In this document: one piece after another, positions 24,993 to 37,382 of the stretch
Layout: the number at the start of each line of letters is the position of its first letter
Numbering within the stretch: the stretch's first letter is position 1
NCBI GenBank assembly: GCA_027186245.1
Contig: CP114485.1
Span: 5,704,001-5,768,000, forward strand
Direction of reading: 5' to 3'
Origin: Coriaria nepalensis
Taxonomy: Eukaryota > Streptophyta > Magnoliopsida > Cucurbitales > Coriariaceae
DNA length: 64,000 nucleotides
Program-made: the position numbers and the translations under genes
The notes under the pieces: model-generated
Database searches by the model: none
The model's input: only the letters and a program-made list of their open reading frames with translations
Told to the model about the DNA's origin: nothing

Positions 24993-25290
24993 ATGGAAAA
25001 AAAAAGTCTCCCGAAAGAAAGCAACGCGGCGTACGGAGCGCGGATCGCGATTGATAAGCCAAACAATCAGGACATCGTGACCGTACACGTGGGGGAGGTG
25101 TGGGTCATTCGTCACCACTCTGTGACACCTCGAGAGGCGTGTCCGTTAAGACTGAAAGACTGGAAGGATGTCGGATTAGAATAGAAACTGAGGTAGGGTC
25201 CACCGCACGGATGGGGTTTTTCTCCAAGCCACGTCAGCATATCTCTGTCGCTTGTGCCTTGTGACATTTTTGACTCAGCTTACGATAAAC
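24993..25290. other. GC-richer island with a 63-codon open frame
   Basis: An ATG-led frame (24993-25184, +) starts MEKKSLPKESNAAYGARIAI and shows no family I recognise. The surrounding 300 bp stand out from AT-rich flanks and contain ACGTG/CACGTCA-type words (for example CCACGTCAGCA near 25231 and ACACGTGG near 25085). These suit a promoter or a captured gene fragment better than a gene. No transcript structure is visible on either side. Confidence 0.25.
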
Positions 25291-25299
25291 TCTTAAACA

Positions 25300-26640
25300 T
25301 GGACGTACGCAGTGAATAGTTCCCTGAATCGATCGGTCAAAAATAAAATATATAGTTTTTGTTTTTAACCAAAAAAATCAACTTATTTTCTACTATTCTT
25401 ATATAGTAAGTTAGTTTGAAACGTGTCCTTATCAAACTTATATTTACTTATTTTATTTATTATTTTTTATTACTAAATTATAATGATGATATTAATATAT
25501 AAATATTTAATATATTTAATATTAAAAGAAATAGAGATTTAATCTCACCATCAATTACAATTCAATGGTAAAAAATATTGGATAAAATAAGTTTTAAGTA
25601 TAAAAGTGGTAATGAAACAATTCAAAAGATTTGTATGATATATCACAATATCACTTGATAGTGATATGGTGATAGGAACACTAAGAGCGTGATTGGTTTT
25701 CTAAAAAAAATTGTATTAATAATATGAATGAATGATGATAAATGAAAATTTTAAAGAATTAGTTAAAATAATTGAATTTTTATTTTATTATTTAATTATA
25801 TTAGAGAATGATTTATTGTATTTATTATTTTTAATTATTTTACTATTTGATAAATAAAATTTATTTTAAGAAATAATTTTATATTACTATTTTACCTTTA
25901 ATTTTAATATTATTTTACTTTTTAAAATTTATCAACTTTTTAATATCTTTTTCTCTCCTTGGATTAGTTTTCTTCTATCCTTTACTAATTTTTAAACCTA
26001 AACTTATTATTTCACTCATTTATCCAGACAAGGGAAACTTGCACTATAAACGATTCTTTTTACGAATTTTTAAACCGAACTCATTTCTTATCTATTTCAT
26101 CTAGACGTGAGAAAACTTTGATCTCATTTACCAATTTTCAGAAAGATGAACCTCAATAGCCATAAACTATGTGCTTACGTTTATTAGATTATTTTTTGTG
26201 ACTAAAAAGAATAAATTGTTATGATTCTTATCTAATGTGTAGTGTAATGCACTTCTTATAGTTGTTTGTTATATTTCTTGTAGTGTTATGACTTTTTGTA
26301 GTGTTATGACTCTTATAGTTATACATTTTAGATAATGGATCAATATTATTTATACATTTTTTAAAAGATAATGGCTTTCATGTGCTTAGAATTAGGGATG
26401 CGTATATATTATTTAATAATTTATTTTAGAGTTACATTTAATTAATATCATATTTGATAAAAATTTGACATTATGACAACTAAAAAAAATATTATTTTAT
26501 CTTAATATCATAATCAAAATAATTTTTAAATATATCATATATTTATAGATATTAATCAATATCTAGATGTATGGAATATGGATTGTGATTGTGCATGAGA
26601 CGAAGGCCCCATCGTAAAAGTAATCAATATTAATATCATA
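25300..26640. other. AT-rich intergenic region, no recognisable gene
   Basis: 1.3 kb of AT-rich DNA without a convincing coding frame or repeat family. Confidence 0.5.
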
Positions 26641-26649
26641 TACTACTTT

Positions 26650-26965
26650 TCTCTATGGGTTGATGGGGTCTTTGACCCTTAGAGTAAAGTAGTAAACTAG
26701 CAGTTATGACTAATTTATTATACGGTCGAAGGCTTCATCGACTCATAGATTAAAGTAATAAACTAGCAATTATGACTAGGTTATTTTACGGGTCGAAGGC
26801 CTCATCGACCCGTAAAGTAAAGTAATAAACTAGCAATTATGACTAGTTTACTCTACGGTTCGAAAGTCATATCGATCCGTAGAGTAAACTAGAAGTTATG
26901 ATACTCCACGTGTCAATGAGCTTTCGACCCTTAAAGTAAATTAGTTATAATTGCTAGTATGATTT
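26650..26965. repeat. 67-bp tandem array of hairpin-forming units
   Basis: The word GGTCGAAGG or its variants recurs at 26659 (GGTTGATGG), 26726, 26793 and 26860, giving an exact 67-bp period for three steps, with a shorter last unit near 26913. Each unit carries TAAACTAGCAATTATGACTAG and a palindrome: TTACGGGTCGA / TCGACCCGTAA around 26786-26820 and TTTACTCTACGG / CCGTAGAGTAAA around 26848-26888 are perfect or near-perfect inverted arms. No coding potential. Confidence 0.85.
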
Positions 26966-27288
26966 TTTTTTTGCTCACCCCTACTTATAATGAGTAACAT
27001 GAAATTATAGGAAAATATTTGGTTTATTTCGCTTATACATCATTTGAGGCTTGTATCCAAATTATTCATTATAAATAATAGGGGAGGAGGTGAAATATAG
27101 TAAGAATCATGATAACTTGATATCAGCAGCTGAAATTTGCGATGTTTACAAATCATCCAAAAAAAGTTTGAACGCAAATATATTAAGTCCAAGAACAAAA
27201 AAAAAAAAAGTAACGAATATTAAAAACAAGTCTTACTGCCGATATTAAAAAACATTCTTAATAATGAAAAGTTATTCATAACTATTTA

Positions 27289-27627
27289 CAGATGATTTCC
27301 TCTTAATATCTCATTCACAAACTCAACCTTAACATCGTCTTCCTTGAATGACTTGTAGACGTTCATCAATCCATCATCCGTAGCTAAGAGTCGAGCCATC
27401 TTCATAGCTTCACTAAATGTGATTAGTAGTGGCCAAAGCTCATTCGTAACATCAGCCCTCTTTTCATGAAGCTCGTCCTTGGCTAACAGTAATAATGCAT
27501 TCTCAATTTTACCCATAGTTGGCTCAAACCTCACACTCGCCTCGAATAAAGTACTCAAATTTATGTCATGTCGTGTTAATTTCTTCTTCTTTATTGGTTT
27601 GCTTGTTTCACCCTCCAGATCTAGCAA
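27289..27627 (-). CDS. Hypothetical 113-codon fragment, unrecognised
   Basis: An uninterrupted frame starting MLDLEGETSKPIKKKKLTRH and ending EFVNEILRGNHL. Composition is protein-like: charged, with a helix-rich middle (ENALLLLAKDELHEKRADV). I do not recognise the family. It could be the C-terminal piece of a transposon-encoded or duplicated host protein. Upstream on the minus strand (to 27870) there is no obvious first exon, and it may be a pseudogene. The ATG may also simply lie inside an exon: a possible acceptor precedes it. Confidence 0.3.
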
Positions 27628-27639
27628 ACTTGAAGGATA

Positions 27640-28480
27640 TTGAAACAGAGTGAGCTAAACATAATTCTAGCTAAACCTAATCACAATTGCATCTAACCCT
27701 AAATCGAGCATATCTAATATTGCAGATCTTAGAATAATACATTGCAGATATAAGAGAAGAAGAAGAAAAAAAAATACATACATAAAAGAAATAAGCAGCA
27801 TTGAAGAATGATATCAAAGAAGAACTGAACATAAGAGGATTAATAAGAAGAATATGTCTCATGGTGTGAGTAGAAGATGATAAGAAAAAGGAAGTTGAAA
27901 AAAAAAAGGTCTTTGCTCGGGATAAAAGGCGGGACCTTATTTCACCATTTCCATTCCTTTCGTATTTTTAACGACGAAAGGGTAGGAATACTTTAGTCCA
28001 AATTTTATCGATTCCCATCTATTACCCACTCTCCCCTTATCATCATCATTTCCAATTTTTGGCATTTTAGAAAATGAAATTGATTCTTCAAATTGGGTAG
28101 TAATGAACTAAACAATGGAAGTGGAATCAAATTGAGTAACCCTCATATTCTCATTTAGACTTATTTTCATTAACCAAATGACCCGTAATTTTTTATTTAT
28201 CAAACTTGTTTGCATAAAAGGCAACAAAACAATATTCTCAGGTGAAGAGTGGGGATAGGGAGTGGGTGAATAATAAGGAGGACATTTTTGGGGAATTTGA
28301 AAGTACTACGGGAACTTGTTTACTACATGGGGTAAAAGGATTGAGGGGGTATATTGGAGTGTACTGAGGGTAAGGTGGATGGGGAAACCAATGAAGGATT
28401 GGTTAGAAAAGTTATTGATGATGAGATTAAGAGGGTTGTGTTCCAACTAGGGGCTATGAAGGCTTAAGGTATTGATGGTT
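27640..28480. other. Intergenic, with weak LINE-like traces at the right end
   Basis: No gene is visible up to about 28200. From 28230 onward frames broken by stops hint at the part of a LINE that precedes the RT domain (for example KVIDDEIKRVVFQLGAMKA near 28405-28465, which recalls the EEI--A-F-L---KAPGPDG block of plant LINE RT). Confidence 0.4.
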
Positions 28481-29330
28481 TGAATGGATTATTCTATCAC
28501 AACTTTTGGGTACAGTTGGTTTGGAAGTGGGCTCATAAGCCTTTGTTCTTTTGTTTACAAGATTATCAGTAAAATTTTAGTTAATAGGCTTAAGCCATGT
28601 ATGAGAGGGTTGATTTCTCAGGAGCAAAATGCCTTTATCCCAGGAAGATTGATTCAAGATAACATACTTATAACTAATGAAGGTTTTCATTATATGAACT
28701 TGAAGAAAAAAAATGAAAGAATTCCATTATTGGGCTGAAGATGGATATGGTTAAGACCAATAAGTTGGAGTGCGACTTTTTGAATGGAGTGTTGGAGAAT
28801 TTTAGCTTTGATGAGGTCTTTGTGAGGTGGAATATGAAGTTTGTTACCTCAATGGAATACATGTTGAAAATAAATATGCAGTGTAAAAATGAGTTTGTGC
28901 CTTCTAGAGGGTTGAGGCAAGAGGACCTACTCTCGATGTACCTTTTTCTATTTCTGAACAAGGTCCTCTCTAGTGTCATAAATAGGAAAGTTAGGGATGC
29001 GAGTTTTAAGGGATTGAAAATGGGGAAAAGAGGAGTAATTCTTACTCACTTGTTATTTGTGGATGACAATTTATTCTTTCTAAAAACGTGTCTTAGAGAA
29101 CTATTTAGTAATAATGAAAGAGATTCTAAATACCTACTATAGAGCTTCGTGGTAGATGGTGAGCTATGAAAAGTCTATTTTCATTTTTTAACCTGAACAC
29201 TAGGAATGATGATACTAAGCAGTTGATTCTGAAGGGGTTGAATATGAATCCAGAGGTGGTTTATTTGGGGTAAATCTGATTTGCAACGTTTAAGTACCTG
29301 ACGGAAAGAGTTATTAAGAAGATTAATAGA
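28480..29330 (+). pseudogene. LINE (L1-type) reverse-transcriptase relic
   Basis: Successive frames give NRLKPCMRGLISQEQNAFIP then GRLIQDNILITNE (RT motif with FVPGR-I-DNI), then KMDMVKTNKLECDFLNGVLE, SRGLRQEDLLSMYLFLF (compare SRGLRQGDPLSPYLFLL), and LTHLLFVDDNLFFLKT, where the catalytic F-A-D-D box reads FVDD. Stops near 28740, 29140 and 29270 break the frame. The DPLSPYLF block is altered to DLLSMYLF. It is an inactive relic with recognisable palm motifs in the correct order. Confidence 0.88.
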
Positions 29331-29339
29331 TGGAAATTG

Positions 29340-31160
29340 ATTGTAACAATTTGCAAGGATGGGTGGAAACACCTTTATCACCTTTGGCTTTTTATCTTGG
29401 AACAGGATAACCACCATGTTTGTGATTATCATCACAATTTGTTTACTTCATTAAAATTTATTTCCTTGTTCACATGGTCCTATAATTTATATATACAACT
29501 ACCTAGTAGACATATAAACTCAAAACAAGGGACAAGTGCAATTAGGTTGGCATTTTGTCAAGTAAAAGTAATTTTTCTTTTTAAGACAAATTTGTAGTAT
29601 GACTTTGATTGAATTGTTTCACATGTGGGTTCTTGGATCATGCGGAAAAAAAAAAACATTAATAATATGTATATATATTTTTGGGTTAATTTTATTTAAT
29701 AATTTGTGTTTTTGATGAAAGGACAGATGACAACTTGAATTGAAAGAGTTTAAAGACACCATTATTTATGTGACTTTAGTCCCATTAATTAATATGATGT
29801 TGATTATGAGGCATGATGTTTGTAACATGTAGACCATTAGATGTTACGTCACTTGCAAATTTGCATAGTTTGATGAAAATGTTTTTTTTTTTTTTTTTTT
29901 TTTTTTTTTCTTAAAGAGGGAAAATTTTGAGAATAAGATGTATTTAATATTTTAACTGGTTCTTTAGAACAGGCTGTCAAAACACAAACGAGGTAGATTA
30001 CGTATTGAAAATTTGAAATTACACTCTTTCTATGTCGTGTTATTTGTGTACACTACCAACTTGACATTATGAGTCTATGGCATGCCACTGTACGACTACA
30101 ATATAGGATGGACTTTTAAGTTGTTTGAATAAATTGTATTAAAATGTTAGATATAAATTTGAAAGGATAGAATTTTAAGATGTTTGAATAAATTGTATTA
30201 AGATTTTTTAGATGTAAATTAAAATTTTTATTGTAATATAAATATATATAATTTAATTATTATATAAATATTTAAAATAATTATAAAATAATATACTTTA
30301 TTAAAATCTTTTGATATAAAATATTTTCACATATATAATTGTTTTTAGAATAAATAATAATTTATCATCATATTCTAAAAAATTGTAGTTTATTTTTCTT
30401 ATTTAATTTGTAATTTTCAGATAAAAATAATTTAACAAAACGTAGACGTGGGAAGGATTTAATTACACAAAAAAAAAAAAAAAAAAAAAGAAGTATATAG
30501 TTTAGAGACATTTAAACAACCTACCTTTAAAATACCGTTTTATACCATTTAAAAGTATATAGTTTAATAATAAGTTAGAAATCATATTTGTTTTTTCTTC
30601 CAAAAAAAAAAAAAAAAAATGTGACAAGAGGTTTTTCTCCATCTCAATCCCAATAGAAAGATTACAAGTCCAATTGAACACAATTGAAGGTTAAAAATCA
30701 AAGAAGAAAAATTAGAAGACATTATAGTTATTTGCTTTGAAAGAAGTAAATTAAGGTGTTTCCTTTGCATGTAATCCCATAAATTTTGCTACTTTGATGT
30801 TATTTTATTGTATTTATTTGTTTATTATGTATGTGGAGTAAAGAGGTGGCTCCAGCTTCAAAAACCATTGACTATATGTCTATTTGACTTCATTACCATT
30901 TGCCAACATTGAGATCTTCGTATGGATTTGGATCTCAGTAAAGCTTTAAGTATATAATAATATAGCATAGTTATTTGTGATTATTACAAAATAACTATAA
31001 ATAATTTCTATAATGTTTTGAACTTTAATGTTTAAAAAATATTTAAACATTTAGAAAATTAACATTATTAAAGAGTTAAACTTCAGTTTGACAAACGTTG
31101 ATTCAACAAACTCCAGTCCTATAGAGACATAATTTTCTACAACACCAAGCAACTGTTATA
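29340..31160. other. AT-rich intergenic region, no recognisable gene
   Basis: Contains long A or T homopolymers at about 29882-29910, 30469-30489 and 30601-30619, which could be old retroposon tails, and otherwise AT-rich DNA. A pair of similar 30-40 bp segments lies near 30112-30150 and 30165-30205 (TTTAAG-TTGTTTGAATAAATTGTATTAA and AATTTTAAGATGTTTGAATAAATT), a short imperfect tandem repeat. Confidence 0.5.
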
Positions 31161-31275
31161 ATGTTATTCTTAGTTAAGCAGATAAACATGCAGCGGAAAC
31201 TCTTCAATCACTTCCAAGGTTTTCAAAGCCTTAATGCAATTTGGCGTCGGATCCAACTCCGACGCATGTGCTGTT

Positions 31276-31345
31276 TTCTTCTTCTTCTTCTTCTTCTTCT
31301 TCTTCTTCTTCTTCTTCTTCTTCTTCTTTATTATTATTATTATGA
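31276..31345 (+). repeat. (CTT)n followed by (ATT)n microsatellite
   Basis: About 17 CTT units followed directly by about 5 ATT units. The long Leu or Glu/Lys runs predicted across it on either strand are artefacts of the repeat. Confidence 0.95.
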
Positions 31346-31399
31346 GATTGATCATTAATATATATAATTAAGGTAGACAATAGCATTGGTAATAGCATT

Positions 31400-32089
31400 G
31401 GTAACAGCCTTGGCTTGCCCATCAAAACAGGTTGAATTCTTACTTCCCAGATCATGTTTTCTTGAATTTCAGATCCCTAAGCTCCTGAGACTCTGCTCTT
31501 TTTCACTTGTATTCATTTTTTGCTTCCTTTGTGGATTACCAACATGACCTCACTCTTTCTAAATGATAAGATTAGATTAAATATATATATTTTTTATCAC
31601 TACATAATTTCATATGCAAATCTTCACCATGTCTAAATGTTTTTAAGTAATCTTGAAAACCAAGGCAAAAGTCAAAAAGGTTCTTAGAGAAGATGATGCT
31701 AAATCCAATAGCTTCATTTTCATATATTTTGACAGAGACGGATATCGCAAGTGTTTGACTACGTTACATTCATGTGATGAGTGACAGATATTGGCATAGG
31801 AGAATCCTGCCAAAACAACGAATAAAGACTTACAGGGTCGTCGGCTCATGTATGGAACGATCGTCGGCTCAATCAAGAATCCTGAAACATTCCATATGTA
31901 TATTACAATTGCAGTTCAACATTACAATAAAACATAACATGACAGTTTTGAGACATAAAAAATGTTCAAGAAACTGAAACACACAAACTGAGAAACCTTC
32001 GCCGCATATATCACGAGCTTATTAAGAATCTGACATTAAAGTTCTTTACTTAACACCCATATATAAAAGAAACCAACTTTCGCAGAACA
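31400..32089. other. Region downstream of the ARF gene
   Basis: The 32000-32089 end is presumably ARF 3' UTR. No independent gene is supported. Short frames on both strands lack family features. Confidence 0.4.
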
Positions 32090-34891
32090 TTAAGCAAATA
32101 TGCTCAAAGCCGGCCCTGTCTTGTAACTCTTGTTCGATGCATTTAGCCCATTTTCAGCTCCCCCCATTCCCGGAATCCATGTCCTGAAGAAAATAAGGTT
32201 TTTACAGCTTTCATTAAAACCCCAAACAACCACTTTCGAAAGCTATATGAGAAGTTTTATTTTCGGTTTTTCCATTACCTCAATATCCTGTCCCTTCCTG
32301 CGCCAGTCAAAATCGTAAGCTTCTTAGCCACGTTCATAAAATCACTGCAAAATCAATTAAAGAAAAAAAAAATTAGGAATCAAAATTAAACAAAAGAAAT
32401 CTAAAAGAAAAATTAAATTAAATTTGCAATACCCGAACGGCTCATCTCCAATATGTTTGATAGCACCAGTTGCATCTTGGTACAAAACACGACCAATCAT
32501 GTCTGATCTTTCAATCCCAAACATTTTGGTTAGCTTCCGATACAACTCCTCGTATGAGTCAAAACCTGACAGGTCTATGTTCTGACCTACATCTTCAGAC
32601 TCCAAAAACACCTTACAATGACCTGTATCCATAAGACCAAGCTCGGTCTTTTGGTGATGATACCACAAAAACCCTATGCTTGGGGACTTGTCAGGCGAAA
32701 TCCGTTGCTTGAGTGTGGAGCCTGCGGAACCGTCCGAAAGGAAGGGCTTTATAACCCCTTCAGAATTCAAATCGGAGGAGCTTTTTCCGGAAGAACTGCG
32801 AGACATTTGCTCTTCGGTTAGTATCGGTTGACCGAAGAGAACAAACCCATGTTCCTTCACATTATCGGGTTTCTCCGTAATTTTTTCTAGACTGGCGTTT
32901 CCAATTGTTAGCAAGCAAGATAAGTTGTTGTCACTATTGGGCCTTGTCTTGGGTGTGAATGTGTTGTTGGACATCCGATAAAAACCAGAAGATGGGAAAA
33001 GCCCTAGCTGCATTTTATTGTTGCTGTTGTTAAGGTAGAGCTCAGATGGTGAGAAAGTTTTAGGTTGGGGGAATTGAGTATGCCTGGCTCCCTGTATCCC
33101 TACGATAGGAGAGTTGTTGTTATCGGAAAGACAACATAATGGGCTGCTGCTCGGCCCAAAGCGTGGAATATCGTTTAAAAAAGACGGCATTGGATATGGG
33201 CTGTCAGCAAAGGAGAAGTCCGGGTGCTGGCCTGGAATCCGCAACTTCTTTCTCGGAGGTGAGAAAGGTGATGTTAGGTGAATAACGGGCATGTTTGAAA
33301 CCACCTCAACCAACCATGGACTCACGCGCTTCACATTTTGGAGCAAATCCGGCTCATCCCATGTCACCTATAGTTAAGGTCCCAAATCACATACCCGAAA
33401 GTAAGCAACAACACCATAGAGAAACCACAAAAAGGAAAAAAAAAAAAAGGAGTGAAGGATGGATTTATCCATTTTGTTTATTGACAAGATGATGCATGTG
33501 GTTTTTTGACAAAGTATCCAATGCATCAAGTGTATGCAACAATTGCAAGACAGCTGAGGTAGAGCCCACCACATGGGACCCACTATACCATCTCACATAG
33601 ATATATCCGATGCATTAGACAGTTTCTCATGGCTTTCCTCCTTAAAGGTGATTTTGGTTAGCAGTTTGAAGCGTCGATAAAGATCAAAAATTGATTTTGA
33701 AACCACAAAACTCGATCATCCAAATGAAAATTCAGTTATCCAAGCAAAAAATCAAGAAAATTGTTATCCAAATGGATAGAATTAGGTAACAAAAGAAATT
33801 ACCTGAAGAAGGCGCCATGGAGAATTAGGCCAATAAATAGGGTCGGCAACTTGGACCGAAGCAATAGTTCCCATGAACCAACTAATCCTTGAAGAATCCT
33901 CAGTTTCAAAAGCCATCTTAAACCTCATCCCCGAGCACCATTGGGTCCTCATCGCCGTCATAACGGACCCCGCCTTCACACAAAACTCTGGCGTACCTGC
34001 CCTCGGGTAATAAACAACCTCAAAGGCTTGCCCGCTGCTCGCAAGCACCCCTGCTTCAATAACCGCTTCTGCCCTAACCCTTCCTCCTCCCCCTCCCTTC
34101 CCCCTACTCATCAAATTCACATGAGAACCATTTCTCATCATCATCTTACTACTCTCATCATCCCTCAAATACATCGAAAATCCACCACCACCACCACTCG
34201 GGTTCCACCCCGTGGGACCTTCCAGTGCACCCCCAATAACCCCCCGCTTGGTCCGCCGGATCCCAATCCGAAGTTCTCCATTTTCAGCCCGAAAAAACAC
34301 GATCGAATCCCCTGCAATCAACTTCTTCTGATTCACGAACGAGCTCCACCCGGTAGTTAACAAATGGCGGCGGGGTGTCCCACGATAAATGTGCCGGAAC
34401 TTCCAAACCTCACCATGAACATCCTTGGCCGTGACAGTTTGGACAGGCGGGTCCGCTCCATAATCAAGGCGGGGGAATATTGTCTCCGCGCAATATCTGG
34501 GGACCGAAAACCCCCCACCATTGTTAGCATCAGATTGGGTTAAGGTCTTGGAAAAGTTGGTGGGTTTTTCAGGATTTTGCGGACCGGAAAGGGGGGCCTC
34601 ATCATGGTGGGCAGGATCAAAATTGAGGTCGGTTTTGGGTAAAGGAAGCAATTTGAGCTTTGCAAAAACTTCATCGGTTTCTGGGTCTGCTAGGAATTTG
34701 ATGGAGAGGACACGGCAAGGGATTAGGGCAGGAATTTTGAGGGATGAGGAGAAATCGACAGGGGATTGGGAGTGTTCTGCATGGCCTTGAGGGAAGTAGA
34801 AGACTTTTGAGTTGAGAGAAGGCATTTGGACCATCCCTCCAGCACAAGCATGCCATAGCTCAGGATCTAAGCTCTTTCCTGATTCGTTCAT
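32090..34891 (-). CDS. Auxin response factor of the ARF10/ARF16 type
   Basis: Predicted 727-aa nuclear factor that binds auxin response elements; the ARF10/16/17 clade is classed as repressive and is controlled by miR160 (family knowledge). Exons on the minus strand: 34891-33803, 33367-32433, 32344-32279, 32183-32090, GT-AG, in frame to TAA. The N-terminus is MNESGKSLDPELWHACAGGM; the B3 DNA-binding domain spans about 113-215 (FSKTLTQSDANNGGGFSVPR to ELRIGIRR). The ARF domain follows with VVYYPRAGTPEFCV and WFMGTIASVQVADP; the middle region has SPWLVEVVSNMP and SPPRKKLRIP. The C-terminal PB1 (AuxIAA) domain is GHCKVFLESEDVGQNIDLSG through GDEPFGDFMNVAKKL, ending TGPALSIFA as in ARF10/16. Gly-rich loops in the first exon (GGGGGFSMY, GKGGGGGRVRAEA) are typical of this clade. 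A 5'-UTR intron (donor near 35108, acceptor near 34896) is possible. Confidence 0.95.
33081..33101 (-). promoter_or_regulatory. miR160 target site
   Basis: Plus-strand sequence starting TGCCTGGCTCCCTGTAT equals miR160 positions 1-17, so the mRNA (minus strand) is perfectly complementary over that stretch. Positions 18 and 21 mismatch. It encodes the conserved GIQGARHT peptide of miR160-regulated ARFs, in exon 2. The pairing spans the seed and the cleavage position, so regulation by miR160 is expected. Confidence 0.94.
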
Positions 34892-35830
34892 TTGGCTAGG
34901 GAGTTTTTACTTTCTTTTTTTTTCCCCAGGAAACAAACAGTGTCTTTCTTAGGTGATAGAGATGAGACAAGTACTACTTCACGGTCCGAAAGATTCCAGT
35001 AAATGCACTGAGAAGATAAAAGATTGAAACTTAAATGAGTAATCGAGAAACCCAGAAAAAGCAAAAGAAAAAAAAAACAATTTAAATGAATCGGGATTAA
35101 GTTTCTTACCTTAATGTGGAGGAAAAATCCAACTGAGTTACTTGACTATTTGTTCTCAGGATTAAATCTGCAATTTTCTCAGCGTAGAAGAATTTTTGTT
35201 CAGCTTCCCACCATGGATTTCTTCATATTCTCTTTTCTCACTAGGGGAAATTCTGACCCCAAAATCACAAGATTCAAGTCAACAACTTCAAAAGAAAGTT
35301 GAAGAAGAGGACCTCGATAGATTTTTCAGCAGAGAACGTGATAGAAAATTAAAAGCCCCAAACCAAGAATCAACCAGAAAGTTACACAGACAAAGAACCA
35401 AACAAGATAGACCAAAATCTGATTGTCTTCTTCTTTTCGTGTAATGGTGATCAAGTTTCATAAATCTAGCTACTACTCTTCCTTCTCCAATCAAACCTTT
35501 CTTTTAACATAAAGTTTTTGGAATAGAAAGGAAAACTAAAAAAGAAAAGAAAACAGAGAGAAGAAGAGGAGCCGGCTGAAACTGTTACAAGCTACCATCA
35601 CTGGTCTGGTCACAGAAGTGGGGGGTTTGAGGGGTGCCTTTAAAAATCTCTGTCTCTCTCTTACTTTCTCTCTCTTAAATTCTTTTTGTTGTTATTATTT
35701 TTGTTTTATTTATTTTCCCTTTTCAGATCTCGAAACTTTGATCGCCTCTCTCTCTCCAAACGGAACAGAACAAAACAAACAGCAAGTAGATAGATATAAG
35801 AGTCAACAAACAAATGAAATATTCTAGTGA
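34892..35830 (-). promoter_or_regulatory. 5' leader and proximal promoter of the ARF gene
   Basis: The region is rich in purine tracts on the plus strand, i.e. CT-rich in the ARF direction (35520-35570), as in plant 5' UTRs. Candidate 5'-UTR intron signals are GTAAGAAAC at 35108 (minus) and CTAG before 34896. The short frames seen on both strands are not supported as genes. Confidence 0.4.
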
Positions 35831-37382
35831 ATCAAAAATGTCAAGACTTGGATTAAATCTTTTTTACTGTTCTTAAGGAAAAACACACGAAATATCCGCT
35901 AATTTGCGGATGTTCTCCCGAGATTTACTAGGTGAAAATCGCGGGATCGGACTCCCGACTTTATTTAATAGGAATAAATAAAGTAATAATATTTTATTAT
36001 TTAATTATTATTATTTTTTTCTTTCATCATCTATTCACTCATTACTTGCATGAATATGTTTTCTATTGGCATGTCTACGATTGATTATATCTTGATTAAT
36101 TAATAATTTTGATTAAATTATAAAAAATAAATTTTTATGATTACTGTATTTTAAGAGAGAAATAAATGATAGGATAATTAGACTAAAAATAATAAAAATA
36201 AATAACTAGAAAAAGAAAGATGATGAAAAATACATAATTCTTAATTTTTTATAAGAGTCCTAATTTCAGAATTGGTTTTTGATATCATTCTCAATACCAA
36301 TTCTATTATTATGGATTAGGATTAGAATTATGACCTATTTTTAATTACAACCACAGTTCTAGGTCATTAAAAAAAAAATTATATGACCGATTTTTTTAAA
36401 TAGTTAGACTTAAAAATTATATTTTTTTTCATATGAATGAAAGTCCCAATACCATCCCACAACAATCGGTGTCAAGCTGGAATTGATGGCTTCATTCTCG
36501 ATCTCAATACCAATATCACGATAGTTAGGATCAGATTTTGCCCATCCGTAATGGTAAATCTGTAATGGTGCCTAATTATCGTTTGAATTAATTAATTAAA
36601 TTTTTATTAAACTCACAATTTGGTAAATTGGCTAAAACAATGTTTTGATCAAATTATTATTATTATTATTTAATTGCATTTGGAATAAGGACCGAATGGA
36701 AGAATACGAGGTATTATGAGACATGGATAATCATGTTATCTTAGACTTGAATAATCTCATTTATCTCATGACATATTTTTCGGATTTTCTTTCTTATGAA
36801 AGAAAAATCTATATATATTTAAACTCCAATACACACTTTCTCTGACTCTTTCCCTCTCTCCTACTAACCTAACCGTGTCTATCACCAAACAAAATCAACC
36901 AACAAAAAAAAAAAAAACAAGTACCTCCAACTTTCACTAACCATCCAAGCTGGAAAGAATAACAAAAACTCGTGGTGGTATCACACAAACTAGAAGAAGA
37001 AACTCATCATGCGCTTCGTTGCACCACTTAGCTTGTAGAAGAATCCATCTCCCGATCGAGCTCATGGACGTCCTATTCTCCAACACCCTTAATCCCCTGA
37101 GACGTTTAAAGAAGATGACCCCGTTCCCCGGCTGGGGTCGAAGAATATGAAAAACTAGTTGTGTAGAGCCCATTTGGTTTGAATTAGGTACTCTGAGCAC
37201 TTGAGGTAAAGAGCATTCATTCGCGAATGGGAGATTTCTTACGAGCAAGCGGCTTAATCTCACTTATCTTAAGAGCAGAGGACAAGCAGCTAGACGAGGT
37301 TCAATTATCTGGACACCATTAAGTGAAGCTATATATATAGAGAGAGAGAGAGAGATTATATATGTTTAGTTTGGTCATTAAC
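35831..37382. other. Intergenic region with transposon-like remnants
   Basis: Mostly AT-rich. 36290-36560 contains paired blocks on CAATACCAAT / ATTGGTATTG themes and TAGGATTAGAAT words that look like a decayed non-autonomous element. 36937-37263 has a 108-codon frame on the minus strand (starting MRLSRLLVRNLPFANECSLP) without recognisable family and no supporting structure. A (GA)n run sits at 37341-37357. Confidence 0.35.

Noticed and set aside
31161..31455. Frames encoding long Leu, Lys or Glu runs
   Set aside because: They are translations of the CTT/ATT microsatellite and have no coding support.
33941..34360. 139-codon plus-strand frame rich in His, Pro and Thr
   Set aside because: Antisense shadow of the Gly-rich first exon of the ARF gene.
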